64,000 nt of DNA from DATEOR01 sp963766725 (GTDB lineage Bacteria > Actinomycetota > Thermoleophilia > Gaiellales > Gaiellaceae). The position numbers and the translations under genes are program-made. The notes under the pieces are model-generated. The model worked only from the letters and a program-made list of their open reading frames with translations, searched no databases and was not told the origin of the DNA. The stretch is taken from positions 22,101 through 86,100 of the forward strand of contig CAVYBK010000019.1 in assembly GCA_963766725.1 (NCBI GenBank), given 5' to 3'. Below, piece by piece: positions 1 through 9,318 of the stretch (position 1 is the first letter of the stretch; every line of letters starts with the position of its first letter).

Positions 1-393
1 GTCGCCGTCGGCGATCAGCCACAGGAGGTGCTTGACCTCGACGCCGCCCGAGTAGCGCGGCGCGCCGACCGTCTCGAGGTTGTCGCTCACTCGCTCCCGA
101 AGCGCGTCGTCGTTCTGGAGCTGGAAGTTCGCCTGCCGGAGGTTGAGCGTGCAGACGTTGCAGATCGTCATCAGCGTGTCCGCGCCCGTGGCCTCGGCGT
201 AGGCGAGGATGCGCGCGTTCAGGTGGAGGTAGTAGTCGGGCTCGGCCTCGTGGATGTCGCCGGCGCCGCAGCACGTGACCGACTCGAGCTCCTCGAGCTC
301 GATCCCCAGCTTGGGCGCAAGCGCCTTCGTCGAGCTGTCGAGCTCCTTCGCCGAGAGCGACGCGAGGCAGCCCTTGTAGTAGGCGACCTTCAT
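1..393 (-). CDS. CCG-domain subunit of succinate dehydrogenase / HdrB-like protein (partial, runs off window)
   Basis: The first 131 residues are visible; the 3' end lies beyond the window. The N-terminus MKVAYYKGCLAS, then a CCGAGD motif near residue 42 and a CNVCTLNL motif near residue 80, are cysteine-rich CCG-domain signatures of heterodisulfide reductase subunit B and of the SdhE/SdhC-type subunit found in class E succinate dehydrogenases. Such subunits usually bind an Fe-S cluster and replace the cytochrome b anchor. The ATG overlaps the sdhB stop in an ATGA junction, so it is the last visible gene of the sdh operon. Family is well supported; the role as the electron-transfer subunit of this SDH is inferred from position. 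Confidence 0.8.
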   Translation of the reverse strand, partial: MKVAYYKGCLASLSAKELDSSTKALAPKLGIELEELESVTCCGAGDIHEAEPDYYLHLNARILAYAEATGADTLMTICNVCTLNLRQANFQLQNDDALRERVSDNLETVGAPRYSGGVEVKHLLWLIADGD

Positions 394-1421
394 TCCTCGC
401 TCTTCTCGTCGTCGTGGTTCATGTGCTCGATGCGGGAGAGCGCGCGCTCGCCCTGGACGATGCCGGCCGCGCCCTTGACCCCGCGCGTCTTCACGACGTC
501 GTAGAGCGCTCTGGCCTCCTGCACGTTCTCCGCCACGTGCGGCGGGAACGGAGGCGGCACCTTGCCGCGCTTGGCGAGCGAGAGCGCGAACTTCGTCTGC
601 TGGATGGCGGAGACGACGCCCTGCGTCTTGGGCACGAGCTCGGTCTCGCGCAGCCAGCCGGTGGTGCGCGCGGAGTGGACGAACCAGTTGGCGTGTTTCG
701 CGCCCATGTCGCGGTCGATCCCTTCCGCGATCGACTCGGCGCCGAGCTTCGCGATCGCGTCGCGCGGGTCGACGCCCTTGGGGCAGCGCTCGTTGCAGAA
801 ATAGCAGCGCGTGCAGTCCCAGATCCCGTGCTCGTCGTTGTAGTCCTCGAGCCGCTCGACCTTCATCCGGTCGCGCGGGTCGCCGACGAAGCGAAAGCCC
901 TTCGCGAGCGCGGCCGGCCCGAAGAACTCGGGATCGGACTCCATCGAGTTGCACTCGGAGACGCAGCAGCCGCACATGATGCAGAGCGCCTCCTTGTGGA
1001 TCGGGTTCATCTCCTCCTGGGAGTGGATGAACTCCTTGTCCGGGATCTCCTCGTAGCCCGTCTCGAGCCAGGGCTTCATGTTCTTGATCTTCGTCCAGAA
1101 GGGCGACATGTCGACGACGAGGTCTTTGAGGACCGGCATGTTCCCCATCGCCGAGATCACCGGTACGTGGCCGCTCTCGACGATCGGCTTCATGCGCTCC
1201 TTGCAGGCGAGGACGGCGCGCCCGTCCATCCGCATCCCGCAGGAGCCGCAGATCATCATCCGGCAGCTCTTGCGGTAGGCGAGCGATCCGTCGACCTGGT
1301 CCTTGATCAGGTCGAGGACGTCGAGGAGACAGGACCACTCCGGTGCTTCGACCTCGTAGTTCTTCAGGGCACGCTCGCCCGAGTCGGGGTCGTACCTCCA
1401 GATCTTGAGAGCGACGTCCAC
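390..1421 (-). CDS. sdhB: Succinate dehydrogenase / fumarate reductase iron-sulfur subunit
   Basis: 343 residues with the three cluster-binding regions of SdhB: CRMMICGSCGMRMDG around residues 53-67 for the [2Fe-2S] cluster, CIMCGCCVSECNS around 147-159, and CTRCYFCNERCPKG around 203-216 for the remaining clusters. It passes electrons from the flavin subunit towards quinone. It is about 100 residues longer than the E. coli type, mainly at the C-terminus. The start is GTG, closely preceded by AGGAGG. The gene lies 7 nt downstream of the lipoprotein gene and overlaps the CCG subunit by 4 nt, so translation is probably coupled. Confidence 0.93.
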   Translation of the reverse strand: MDVALKIWRYDPDSGERALKNYEVEAPEWSCLLDVLDLIKDQVDGSLAYRKSCRMMICGSCGMRMDGRAVLACKERMKPIVESGHVPVISAMGNMPVLKDLVVDMSPFWTKIKNMKPWLETGYEEIPDKEFIHSQEEMNPIHKEALCIMCGCCVSECNSMESDPEFFGPAALAKGFRFVGDPRDRMKVERLEDYNDEHGIWDCTRCYFCNERCPKGVDPRDAIAKLGAESIAEGIDRDMGAKHANWFVHSARTTGWLRETELVPKTQGVVSAIQQTKFALSLAKRGKVPPPFPPHVAENVQEARALYDVVKTRGVKGAAGIVQGERALSRIEHMNHDDEKSEE

Positions 1422-1428
1422 AGGCCTC

Positions 1429-2242
1429 CTAGCTCTGTCCGGTCAGTTCCGAGAAGTCGACGACCTCGTCCGCCGGCGGGACTCTGTCGACGGTGACATC
1501 CGTTCCGAAGTCGTAGAGGTCGGTTGTCATGGTCATGTTCATCGGGAGCCCCGAGCCGCTGCCCTCGAGAGTCTGCTTCATCCGGCGCACGAAGCCGTCC
1601 TCGTCGATCCAGACCTCGACCGGAATGCGACTGAGTCCGCTCTGCTCGGACGAGCTGGTCGATCGCCGGCTTCATCTCGGGTTGCTCGGTGCCGAGGGTC
1701 GCAAGGTCGACGACGCCCGTGTAGTGCGTGGTCGCGACGCCGCGCACCTCCTCCTCGCCGACCGCGTGAACTTCCTTCACCCCGCGAAGGAAGTCGAGAC
1801 CCTGAGACGGGTCGGTCTGCCCGGCCCCCATCATCTGGTCGAGGTTGAGCCCGGCCTCTTGCCCGAGCTTCTCGAGGTCCATCTTGATCCACTTCTTGCC
1901 GGCCGGGAGCTGGCCGGACTCGGGTGGGAGCTCCATGTAGATGAGCGGGTAGGCGAAGGCCATGTCCATGTCCACGTCGACCCCGTTCAGATTCATCGAG
2001 TACGACATCTCGCCCCGCTGCTTCGCGGCGTCGAACGCGCCCGTGCCGGACATGTCGATCGACTGTCCCGCGACGTCCATCGTCCCGCTGACGTCGGCCT
2101 TGTAGGAGCCGGCCTCGTTCGTCTTCGAGGCCGCAAGCACGACCGCGTCCGGCGACACCTGCTCGGCAGTGGGCTCGGAGCCGCCGCACGCCGAGGCGAC
2201 GAGGGCGAGCAGGACGACGAGCGGGAGCAGGAGCCGCCGCAT
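1429..2242 (-). CDS. Secreted lipoprotein inside the sdh operon, apparent +1 frameshift
   Basis: The N-terminus MRRLLLPLVVLLALVASACGG is a lipoprotein signal with an LVASAC lipobox. The mature part resembles LppX/LprG-like actinobacterial lipoproteins (about 270 residues when joined). The first reading frame runs to about position 1650, and the remainder (from SGLSRIPVEVWIDEDGF to the TAG at 1429) is in the next frame. Removing one base in the GG at 1648-1649 restores a continuous protein ...IDQLV-EQSGLSRIPVEVW. The start ATG shares its A with the sdhA stop codon (TGATG). Either a sequencing error or a real pseudogene. Function unknown; the lipoprotein class is inferred from overall pattern. 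Confidence 0.7.
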
Positions 2243-3924
2243 CAGTACTTGCGCTCCTGCGGCGTCCACTTCGTCATGCGCACCGGCTCCCATGAGAGCT
2301 CGGGCCGGCCGTCCCTCCATGACACCAGCGTATGTCGTAGGAAGTTCTCGTCGTCGCGGTCCGGGAAGTCGTGCGGGCGCGCGTGCGCGCCGCGGCTCTC
2401 CTTCCGCGCGAGCCCGGCCTCGATCATGCAGGTCGCGAGCTGGAGGAGGAAGCCGAGCTCCAGGGCCTGGGTGAGGTCGTTGTTGAAGACGTCGCTCTTG
2501 TCGTCGACGACGACCCGCTCGTAGCGCTCGGCGAGGCCGGCGATGATCTTGCCCTGGCGCTTCATCTGCGCCTCGCGGCGGAAGACGCCGAAGTTCTCGT
2601 GCATCGTCGTCGCCATCTCGTCCCGGATCGCGTAGGGGCGCTCGCCGTCGGTGCGGTCGAGGAGCTCGTCGAGCTCGCGCTTCGCATCGGCCGCGGCCGC
2701 CTCAGGGACGGTGACGGTCGTGTGTGAGAGCGCCCAGTCGGCCGCGGCGCGCCCGGCCCGCTTGCCGAACGTGATCGTCTCCATGAGTGCGTTCCCGCCC
2801 AGGCGGTTGGCGCCGTGGACGGAGACACAGGCGCATTCCCCGGCCGCGTAGAGACCCTCGAGCGCAGTCTTGCCGTCGAGGTCGGTCTCGACGCCGCCCA
2901 TGTGGTAGTGAGCACCCGGCCGGACGGGGATCGGGTCGTGGATCGGGTCGACGCCCGCGAACACCATCGAGAGCTCCCGCGTCCCGTGCAGGCGCTCGAT
3001 GATCTTCTCCGCGCCCAGGTGGCGCAGGTCGAGGAGGACGTTCCCGTCCACGCCGCGCCCGTCGTCGATCTCGGTCTGCTCCGCGCGCGAGATGACGTCG
3101 CGGCTCGCGAGCTCCATCGCGTTGGGCGCGTAGTCCTTGAGGAACCGGTCGCCGTCCGCGTTGAGCAGGTACGCGCCCTCACCCCGGCAGCCCTCCGTGA
3201 TGAGCACGCCCGTGGGCGAGAGCGTCGTCGGGTGGAACTGCATCATCTCCATGTCCTTGAGCGGCACGCCGAGGCGGAGCGCCATCGCCATCCCGTCGCC
3301 GGTGCAGGCGTACGCGTTCGTCGTGCCGGAGTAGAGCCGGCCCGCCCCACCCGTCGCGAGGATCACGGTCTTCGCGCCGATCGTGCGCAGGCCGCCGTTC
3401 AGGAGATCCCAGCAGATGACGCCCTGGCAGCGGTTCTCGTGCTCGACGAGCTGCCAGGCGAAGTACTCCTCGTAGACCTGGAGGTCGCGCTTCATCACCT
3501 GCTCGTAGAGGACGTGGACGAGGACGTGGCCGGTGATGTCGGCGGCGTAGGCGGTACGCGGCTCGCCGGCGGCGCCGAACGGCCGCTGCGCGATCCGCCC
3601 GTCCTCGGTGCGCGAGAACACCGCGCCCCAGTGCTCGAGCTGGTAGACGTCGTCGGGCGCCTCGTCGCAGAGCACCTGGATCGCGTCCTGGTCGCCAAGA
3701 TAGTCCGAGCCCTTGACCGTGTCGAAGGCGTGCTTCTCGGGGTCGTCCTCGGAGGCGTTGCCGAGCGCGGCGTTGATCCCGCCCTCAGCGGCGCCCGAAT
3801 GGCTGCGCACGGGGTGGATCTTCGAGATGAGCGCCACGTCCGCCCCCTGGTCGTGGGCCTCGATAGCCGCGCGCATGCCGGCACAGCCGGCACCGACGAT
3901 CAGGACATCGTGCTTGGCCTCCAC
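2242..3924 (-). CDS. sdhA: Succinate dehydrogenase / fumarate reductase flavoprotein subunit
   Basis: 560 residues. The N-terminal FAD-binding fold DVLIVGAGCAGMRAAIEA is followed by the flavinylation segment RSHSGAAEGGINA (covalent His-FAD). The substrate and capping regions include QFHPTTL around residue 229 and the RPGAHYHMGGVETD motif around 340. The C-terminal helical domain carries the TRKESRGAHAR-type active-site arginine as AGLARKESRGAHARPHDFP. It oxidises succinate to fumarate in the TCA cycle. The start is GTG at 3924. It is the first gene of the sdh operon and lies 37 nt after pckA on the same strand. Confidence 0.95.
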   Translation of the reverse strand: MEAKHDVLIVGAGCAGMRAAIEAHDQGADVALISKIHPVRSHSGAAEGGINAALGNASEDDPEKHAFDTVKGSDYLGDQDAIQVLCDEAPDDVYQLEHWGAVFSRTEDGRIAQRPFGAAGEPRTAYAADITGHVLVHVLYEQVMKRDLQVYEEYFAWQLVEHENRCQGVICWDLLNGGLRTIGAKTVILATGGAGRLYSGTTNAYACTGDGMAMALRLGVPLKDMEMMQFHPTTLSPTGVLITEGCRGEGAYLLNADGDRFLKDYAPNAMELASRDVISRAEQTEIDDGRGVDGNVLLDLRHLGAEKIIERLHGTRELSMVFAGVDPIHDPIPVRPGAHYHMGGVETDLDGKTALEGLYAAGECACVSVHGANRLGGNALMETITFGKRAGRAAADWALSHTTVTVPEAAAADAKRELDELLDRTDGERPYAIRDEMATTMHENFGVFRREAQMKRQGKIIAGLAERYERVVVDDKSDVFNNDLTQALELGFLLQLATCMIEAGLARKESRGAHARPHDFPDRDDENFLRHTLVSWRDGRPELSWEPVRMTKWTPQERKY

Positions 3925-3961
3925 CAGGTCGGACGCTATCCGATCGAGATGGGGAAGGGCG

Positions 3962-5545
<1,584 letters not shown>

Positions 5546-5598
5546 GCTCGCCGTATCGTACGCATCATCCCGCCGTCGAGGCTGGATGACGCCTGCAA

Positions 5599-6045
5599 AT
5601 GGAGTACATCCTCGAACGTACCCAGACCGTCCCCGTCTCGATCCAGGATGCGTTCGGTTTCTTCTCGGAGGCCCGCAACCTCGAGGAGATCACGCCCTCG
5701 TGGCTGCGCTTCGAAGTGCTGGGCGCGCCGAACGAGCTTCGCTACGGCTCCCTCATCGCTTACCGGCTCGAGCTCTTCCGGATCCCGATCCACTGGCTGA
5801 CGAGGATCGCCACCTGGCAGCCGCCGCGGAGCTTCGCGGACGAACAGATCTCCGGCCCCTATCCGCTCTGGGAGCACACGCACCGCTTCTCCCGGGTGGA
5901 CGACGGCACGGAGATCTACGACCACGTTCGCTACCGCGTGCCCGGCGGCTCGCTCGCCCCGGTCGTGCAGAGGCCGTTCGTCGGCCGCTGGCTGGACGAG
6001 ATCTTCGACTACCGAGCCGAGCGGCTCCGCGAGATCCTCGGATGA
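5599..6045 (+). CDS. SRPBCC (START/Bet v1-like) family protein
   Basis: 148 residues starting MEYILERTQTVPVSIQDAFG. The pattern of an N-terminal strand, then FGFFSEARNLEEITPSWLRF, a hydrophobic pocket lined by aromatic residues (SWLRFEVLG, RIPIHWLTRI, WEHTHRFSRV) and a long C-terminal helix ending YRAERLREILG, is typical of the SRPBCC ligand-binding fold (cyclase/CoxG-like). Ligand and role are unknown. It overlaps the next small gene by 4 nt (ATGA), so the two are probably co-translated. It is divergent from pckA. Confidence 0.75.
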   Translation: MEYILERTQTVPVSIQDAFGFFSEARNLEEITPSWLRFEVLGAPNELRYGSLIAYRLELFRIPIHWLTRIATWQPPRSFADEQISGPYPLWEHTHRFSRVDDGTEIYDHVRYRVPGGSLAPVVQRPFVGRWLDEIFDYRAERLREILG

Positions 6046-6290
6046 CCGAGCCCTGCCCCCTGTGCGGCGCTGCGGCCGCGATCACCGTCGGCCCGGTCTA
6101 CGGCGGAGTGAAGCGGACGCTCTGGCGCCGCCGGCCCTTCGAGGAAGCGCTCTACCGCTGCGCGGAGGGCCACGTCTACTCCGTGCGGACCGAGGGGGAC
6201 TCGGTCACGACGGAGCCGTACGAGAGCGTGGACGAGTGGCTCGAGCGGAAGACGGGCACCGAGCGGCCCGACCGGCCGCCCGGCATCTAG
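6042..6290 (+). CDS. Small zinc-ribbon-like protein of unknown function
   Basis: 82 residues beginning MTEPCPLCGAAAAI, with a CPLC knuckle near the N-terminus and a second RCAEGHVYSV segment near residue 48. One CxxC pair plus a Cys/His pair could bind one zinc ion. The ATG overlaps the stop of the preceding SRPBCC gene (ATGA), and the stop codon overlaps the stop of the convergent DUF2071 gene. Nothing in the sequence indicates a catalytic role. It is too short and generic to assign further. Confidence 0.6.
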   Translation: MTEPCPLCGAAAAITVGPVYGGVKRTLWRRRPFEEALYRCAEGHVYSVRTEGDSVTTEPYESVDEWLERKTGTERPDRPPGI

Positions 6291-6895
6291 GCGAGCTTCT
6301 TCGCCGGCTCGGTCTCGAAGGACGTCTTCGCCGTGTGGACGAGCTGCGGCTCCCCGGCCGGCGAGAAGCCGTAGCCCAGGAGGACCTGTGCCGTGGCCGG
6401 GGCGGCGAGCTCGGCGGACTGCCACTCGGCGGGCCCGCGCTGGATCCGGATCGCTTTGAGGTCGCCCGACTCGAAGATGCCGAGCTCGTGGCGGCCGAGC
6501 TCCCCGGGGTCGGCCGGGCCGCCCGGGCGATAGCGGATGTCCACGCCCAGGCCCGGGGCGCGCAGCCGGCCCGGCTTCACGCGCAGCCTGGCGCTTCGGT
6601 ACGGCGCGCCGAAGAGGAGCCCCGGCAGACCCCCCGGGGTCACGCGCGAGGCGAGGAAGAGCACCGCCGGTTCGTCCTTCCAGTTCACGTATGTGCGCAC
6701 GTTCAGCTGCGAGAAGGGCAGGACCGGAGAGCGTCCGACCCGTCCTCGGCGGACGCGGAACGAGACGATCGAGACGACGTGGCGTCCGTCCACCTCGACC
6801 GGCTGCATCCCGGGCGGAGCCACGCGCTCCACGGCTTCGCGGCTCGTCTCCCAGCTGGCGATCAGAAGGTTCTCGACGTCGAGGCGGATGCGCAT
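6287..6895 (-). CDS. DUF2071 (YqjF / acetoacetate decarboxylase-like fold) protein
   Basis: 202 residues from the ATG at 6895 (MRIRLDVENLLIASW). The order of motifs, an N-terminal WxTxxxAVxRVxPPGM-like segment, then FSQLNVRTYV and PAVLFLASRV near the middle and FGAPYRSARLRV, matches the DUF2071/YqjF family, which is related in fold to acetoacetate decarboxylase. The biochemical function of this family is not settled. The gene converges on the small zinc-ribbon gene and is divergent from the Xer genes with 39 nt between starts. Confidence 0.75.
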   Translation of the reverse strand: MRIRLDVENLLIASWETSREAVERVAPPGMQPVEVDGRHVVSIVSFRVRRGRVGRSPVLPFSQLNVRTYVNWKDEPAVLFLASRVTPGGLPGLLFGAPYRSARLRVKPGRLRAPGLGVDIRYRPGGPADPGELGRHELGIFESGDLKAIRIQRGPAEWQSAELAAPATAQVLLGYGFSPAGEPQLVHTAKTSFETEPAKKLA

Positions 6896-6934
6896 CGGGG
6901 CAGGAACCCTAGTTCGCAGGCGAAAAACCCTGCC

Positions 6935-7783
6935 GTGGAGACACGAGCTGCGATCGACCGGTTTCTCGAGAGCCCTGCGCTCTCGGATGCGACCAAGCGC
7001 GCGTATCGCTCCGACCTCGAGGAGTTCGCCGCCTGGCTGCGCCGGCGCGGGCTCGGCCTCGCCGATGTCGACACCGCCGCGATCTCCGACTATGCCGCCG
7101 AGCTGGGCGCCGACCGCCCGGGCCGCACTCCGCGCAAGCTGGCGCCGCAGACCCTGGCGCGAAAGCTCGCGGCTGTCCGCTCCCTCATCCGCTCCGCGCT
7201 GGGGCCCGCGCAGGTCCCACAGGTCTCGCTGACCGGGCGCCGAGGCCGCCGCCTTCCCCACGCACCTCGTCCCGAGGAGACCGACGACCTCCTGGACGCC
7301 CTGAACGGCGACGACCCGCTCGCGCTGCGCAACCGCGCGCTCTTCGAGCTCCTCTACTCGGCCGGGCTGCGGACGCAGGAGGCGGTCGACCTCACGCTCG
7401 CCTCCGTCGACTTCGAGCAGGAGGCGCTGCTCGTCCGCGGCAAGGGCGGCAAGGAGCGCGCCGTGCCGCTCGGAGAGGAGGCCGCGTACCGCCTGCGCGT
7501 CTACCTCGAGGACGGGCGGCCCGAGCTCGCGAAGGGCGCCGACGACCACGTCTTCCTCTCGGCCCACGGGCGGCCTCTGGACACGTCCACCCTACGCCGC
7601 CTCGTCCCGAACCCCCACCGGCTCCGCCACGCCTTCGCGACGCATTTGCTCGAAGGCGGCGCCGACCTGCGCACGATCCAGGAGCTCCTCGGCCACTCCT
7701 CACTCTCGACCACCCAGGTGTACAGCCATGTCGACTCCAAGCGACTCCGGCGCGTCTACGACCAAGCCCACCCCCGCGCCTGA
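6935..7783 (+). CDS. xerD: Tyrosine recombinase, XerC/XerD family (first of tandem pair)
   Basis: 282 residues from a GTG start at 6935 (METRAAIDRFLESPALSDAT). An N-terminal SAM-like core-binding domain is followed by the catalytic domain with all expected residues: Arg in LLYSAGLRTQEAVDL, Lys in RGKGGKERAVPLG, HRLRHAFATHLLEGGADLRT (H-x-x-R), a distal His in LLGHSSLSTTQVYSHV and the nucleophilic Tyr in the same segment. The stretch before HRLRH is shorter than in E. coli XerD. The likely role is chromosome dimer resolution at dif. It overlaps the following recombinase by 56 nt. The assignment to XerD rather than XerC is uncertain. Confidence 0.87.
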   Translation: METRAAIDRFLESPALSDATKRAYRSDLEEFAAWLRRRGLGLADVDTAAISDYAAELGADRPGRTPRKLAPQTLARKLAAVRSLIRSALGPAQVPQVSLTGRRGRRLPHAPRPEETDDLLDALNGDDPLALRNRALFELLYSAGLRTQEAVDLTLASVDFEQEALLVRGKGGKERAVPLGEEAAYRLRVYLEDGRPELAKGADDHVFLSAHGRPLDTSTLRRLVPNPHRLRHAFATHLLEGGADLRTIQELLGHSSLSTTQVYSHVDSKRLRRVYDQAHPRA

Positions 7784-8766
7784 CCCGGAGGTCAAGGGCT
7801 TCCTCGCGCTCCTCGCCGCTCGGCGGGCGCCGAGGACGGTGGACGCCTACCGCCGCGACCTCGCCGACCTGGCCGGGCATCTCGGCCGGTCCCCCGCCGA
7901 CGCGAGCACGGACGACCTGCAGGGCGTGGCTCGCCGACCTGAGAGGGCGCGGCCAGGCTTCCACCTCCATCGCCAGGCGGGCGGCCGCGGCGCGCTCCTT
8001 CTACAACCACCTCGTCCTCCTCGGCCGCCGAGAGGACAACCCTGCGGCCGAGCTCGACCTCCCGCGGCGCCGCACGCGCCTCCCCCGCACGCTCTCGCCC
8101 GGCGAGGTCGAGCGCCTGATCCAGGCGGCGAACGGGACGACTCCACGATCGCTTCGCGACCGCGCCCTCGTCGAGCTCCTCTACGGAGCCGGGCTCCGGG
8201 TCAGCGAGGCCGTGGGGCTCGACCGCGGCCGGATCGACCTGGACAACCGCGTCGTTCGGTGCCTCGGCAAGGGGGACAAGGAGCGGATCGTCCCGCTCGG
8301 ACGCGAAGGCGTCGAGGCCGTGCGCCGGTACCTCGCCCGGGGACGGCCGTTCCTGGATCGCCGGCACCGCCCGGAGCTTTTCCTCAACGCGCAGGGCGGC
8401 GCGCTGACCCGGGCCGGCGCCTTCCTCATCCTCCGGCGCCTGGCCGCGAAGGCGGGGCTCGATCCGTCCCGCGTGCACCCCCATCTCCTCCGCCATTCCT
8501 TCGCCACGCACCTCCTCGAGGGGGGCGCGGACCTGCGCTCGGTGCAGGAGATGCTCGGCCACGCCGACCTGGGCACCACCGAGATCTACACCCATGTTTC
8601 GGACGCGCGCAGGCGTGACACGTACTTCAGTGCGCACCCACATGCGCGCCGTCGAGCACGAAACGAGCCCAATGCCCAACGATTCACATCTGCTGGGAGT
8701 CCTGATCACCACGACAGGGGTCGGCCTGGCGATGACCTGGCTGGCCGCTCGGGTGAGCCTGATTGA
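7728..8766 (+). CDS. xerC: Tyrosine recombinase, XerC/XerD family (second of tandem pair), apparent frameshift
   Basis: The N-terminal domain (from MSTPSDSGASTTKPTP) reads in one frame to about 7922. The catalytic domain continues in the next frame with LLYGAGLRVSEAVGLD, LGKGDKERIVPLG, HLLRHSFATHLLEGGADLRS and LGHADLGTTEIYTHV, so all catalytic residues are present. Dropping one G from GGG at 7922-7924 gives a continuous ...DDLQAWLADLRGRGQAS protein. The joined reading has about 345 residues, including an unusual tail of about 45 residues beyond the usual Xer end (FSAHPHARR). Probably an intact gene with a sequence error. The tail overlaps the next small gene. Confidence 0.75.
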
Positions 8767-8836
8767 GTTCCGCAAGCCGAACAGGTGTCCCGCCTGCGGC
8801 CGGCAGCGCATTGCCGGCACCTGCGGCTGCAGCTAG
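8672..8836 (+). CDS. Small membrane protein with Cys-rich tail
   Basis: 54 residues starting MPNDSHLLGVLITTTGVGL. One hydrophobic segment (residues 7-29) is followed by a basic stretch and a tail with four cysteines, CPACGRQRIAGTCGC, that could bind zinc. It overlaps the extended tail of the second Xer gene, and its stop overlaps the convergent HEAT-repeat gene. An alternative in-frame ATG at 8642 would add ten residues. Function is unknown; the clear membrane/zinc-ribbon layout suggests it is real. Confidence 0.5.
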   Translation: MPNDSHLLGVLITTTGVGLAMTWLAARVSLIEFRKPNRCPACGRQRIAGTCGCS

Positions 8837-9318
8837 CGGGTCGCGGCCTTTTTCTTGAGCGCCTGGTGAACGGCTGTAGCGGTCTGCCGTAGCTCGCGCT
8901 CGTCGGCCTCCTCGCCGATGTGCGCGAGCAGCGTGATCGTGTCCGGGGTCGGTGAGCCGTTCTTCAGCGAGAGGACGGCAAGCCTGCGCACGGCCGGGTT
9001 CGGGTCGTCGTTCGCGAGCGAGTGCAGCAGCGAACGCGCCCCGTTCACGAGGCCGGGGTGGTCGCGCGAGAGAAGCTCGAGCGAGAGCAGGGCCGAGCCG
9101 CGACAGGCCGGGCTCGTGTCCTCGAGCCCCCGCCGCAGGAGCTCGGTCTTCTGGTTGAAGCGGAGCTGTCCGATCGCACGGTAGGCGACCGCCCGCTCCT
9201 GGTAGTTCGCGCTGCGGGCCGCGGCCTCGAGGTCGTCGCCAACCTCGCGGCGAAGATCGGCGAGCGCACGCTCGTCCTTGGCTTCCCCCGCGAGCGCGAC
9301 GGCTTCGGCGAGGGTCAA
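8833..9318 (-). CDS. HEAT-repeat-like protein
   Basis: 161 residues from a TTG at 9318 that overlaps the citrate synthase stop as TTGA. The protein is almost entirely helical with repeating units such as AVAYRAIGQLRFNQKTELLRR, RGSALLSLELLSRDHPGL and AVRRLAVLSLKNGSPTPDT, which look like HEAT/armadillo repeats used for protein-protein contact. A Lys-rich end (ALKKKAATR) closes the protein. Position suggests co-expression with citrate synthase; a functional link is not evident. The start is chosen because of the 4-nt stop/start overlap common in this window. Confidence 0.6.
   Translation of the reverse strand: MTLAEAVALAGEAKDERALADLRREVGDDLEAAARSANYQERAVAYRAIGQLRFNQKTELLRRGLEDTSPACRGSALLSLELLSRDHPGLVNGARSLLHSLANDDPNPAVRRLAVLSLKNGSPTPDTITLLAHIGEEADERELRQTATAVHQALKKKAATR

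Noticed and set aside
7728..8766. Second Xer gene as a decayed pseudogene
   Set aside because: All catalytic residues are intact on both sides of one single-base indel, the same kind of break seen in seven other genes, so a sequence error is likelier.
6935..8766. Integrase genes as a sign of an integrated phage or genomic island
   Set aside because: No phage genes, tRNA target, direct repeats or composition change were seen nearby; the motifs are those of housekeeping Xer proteins.
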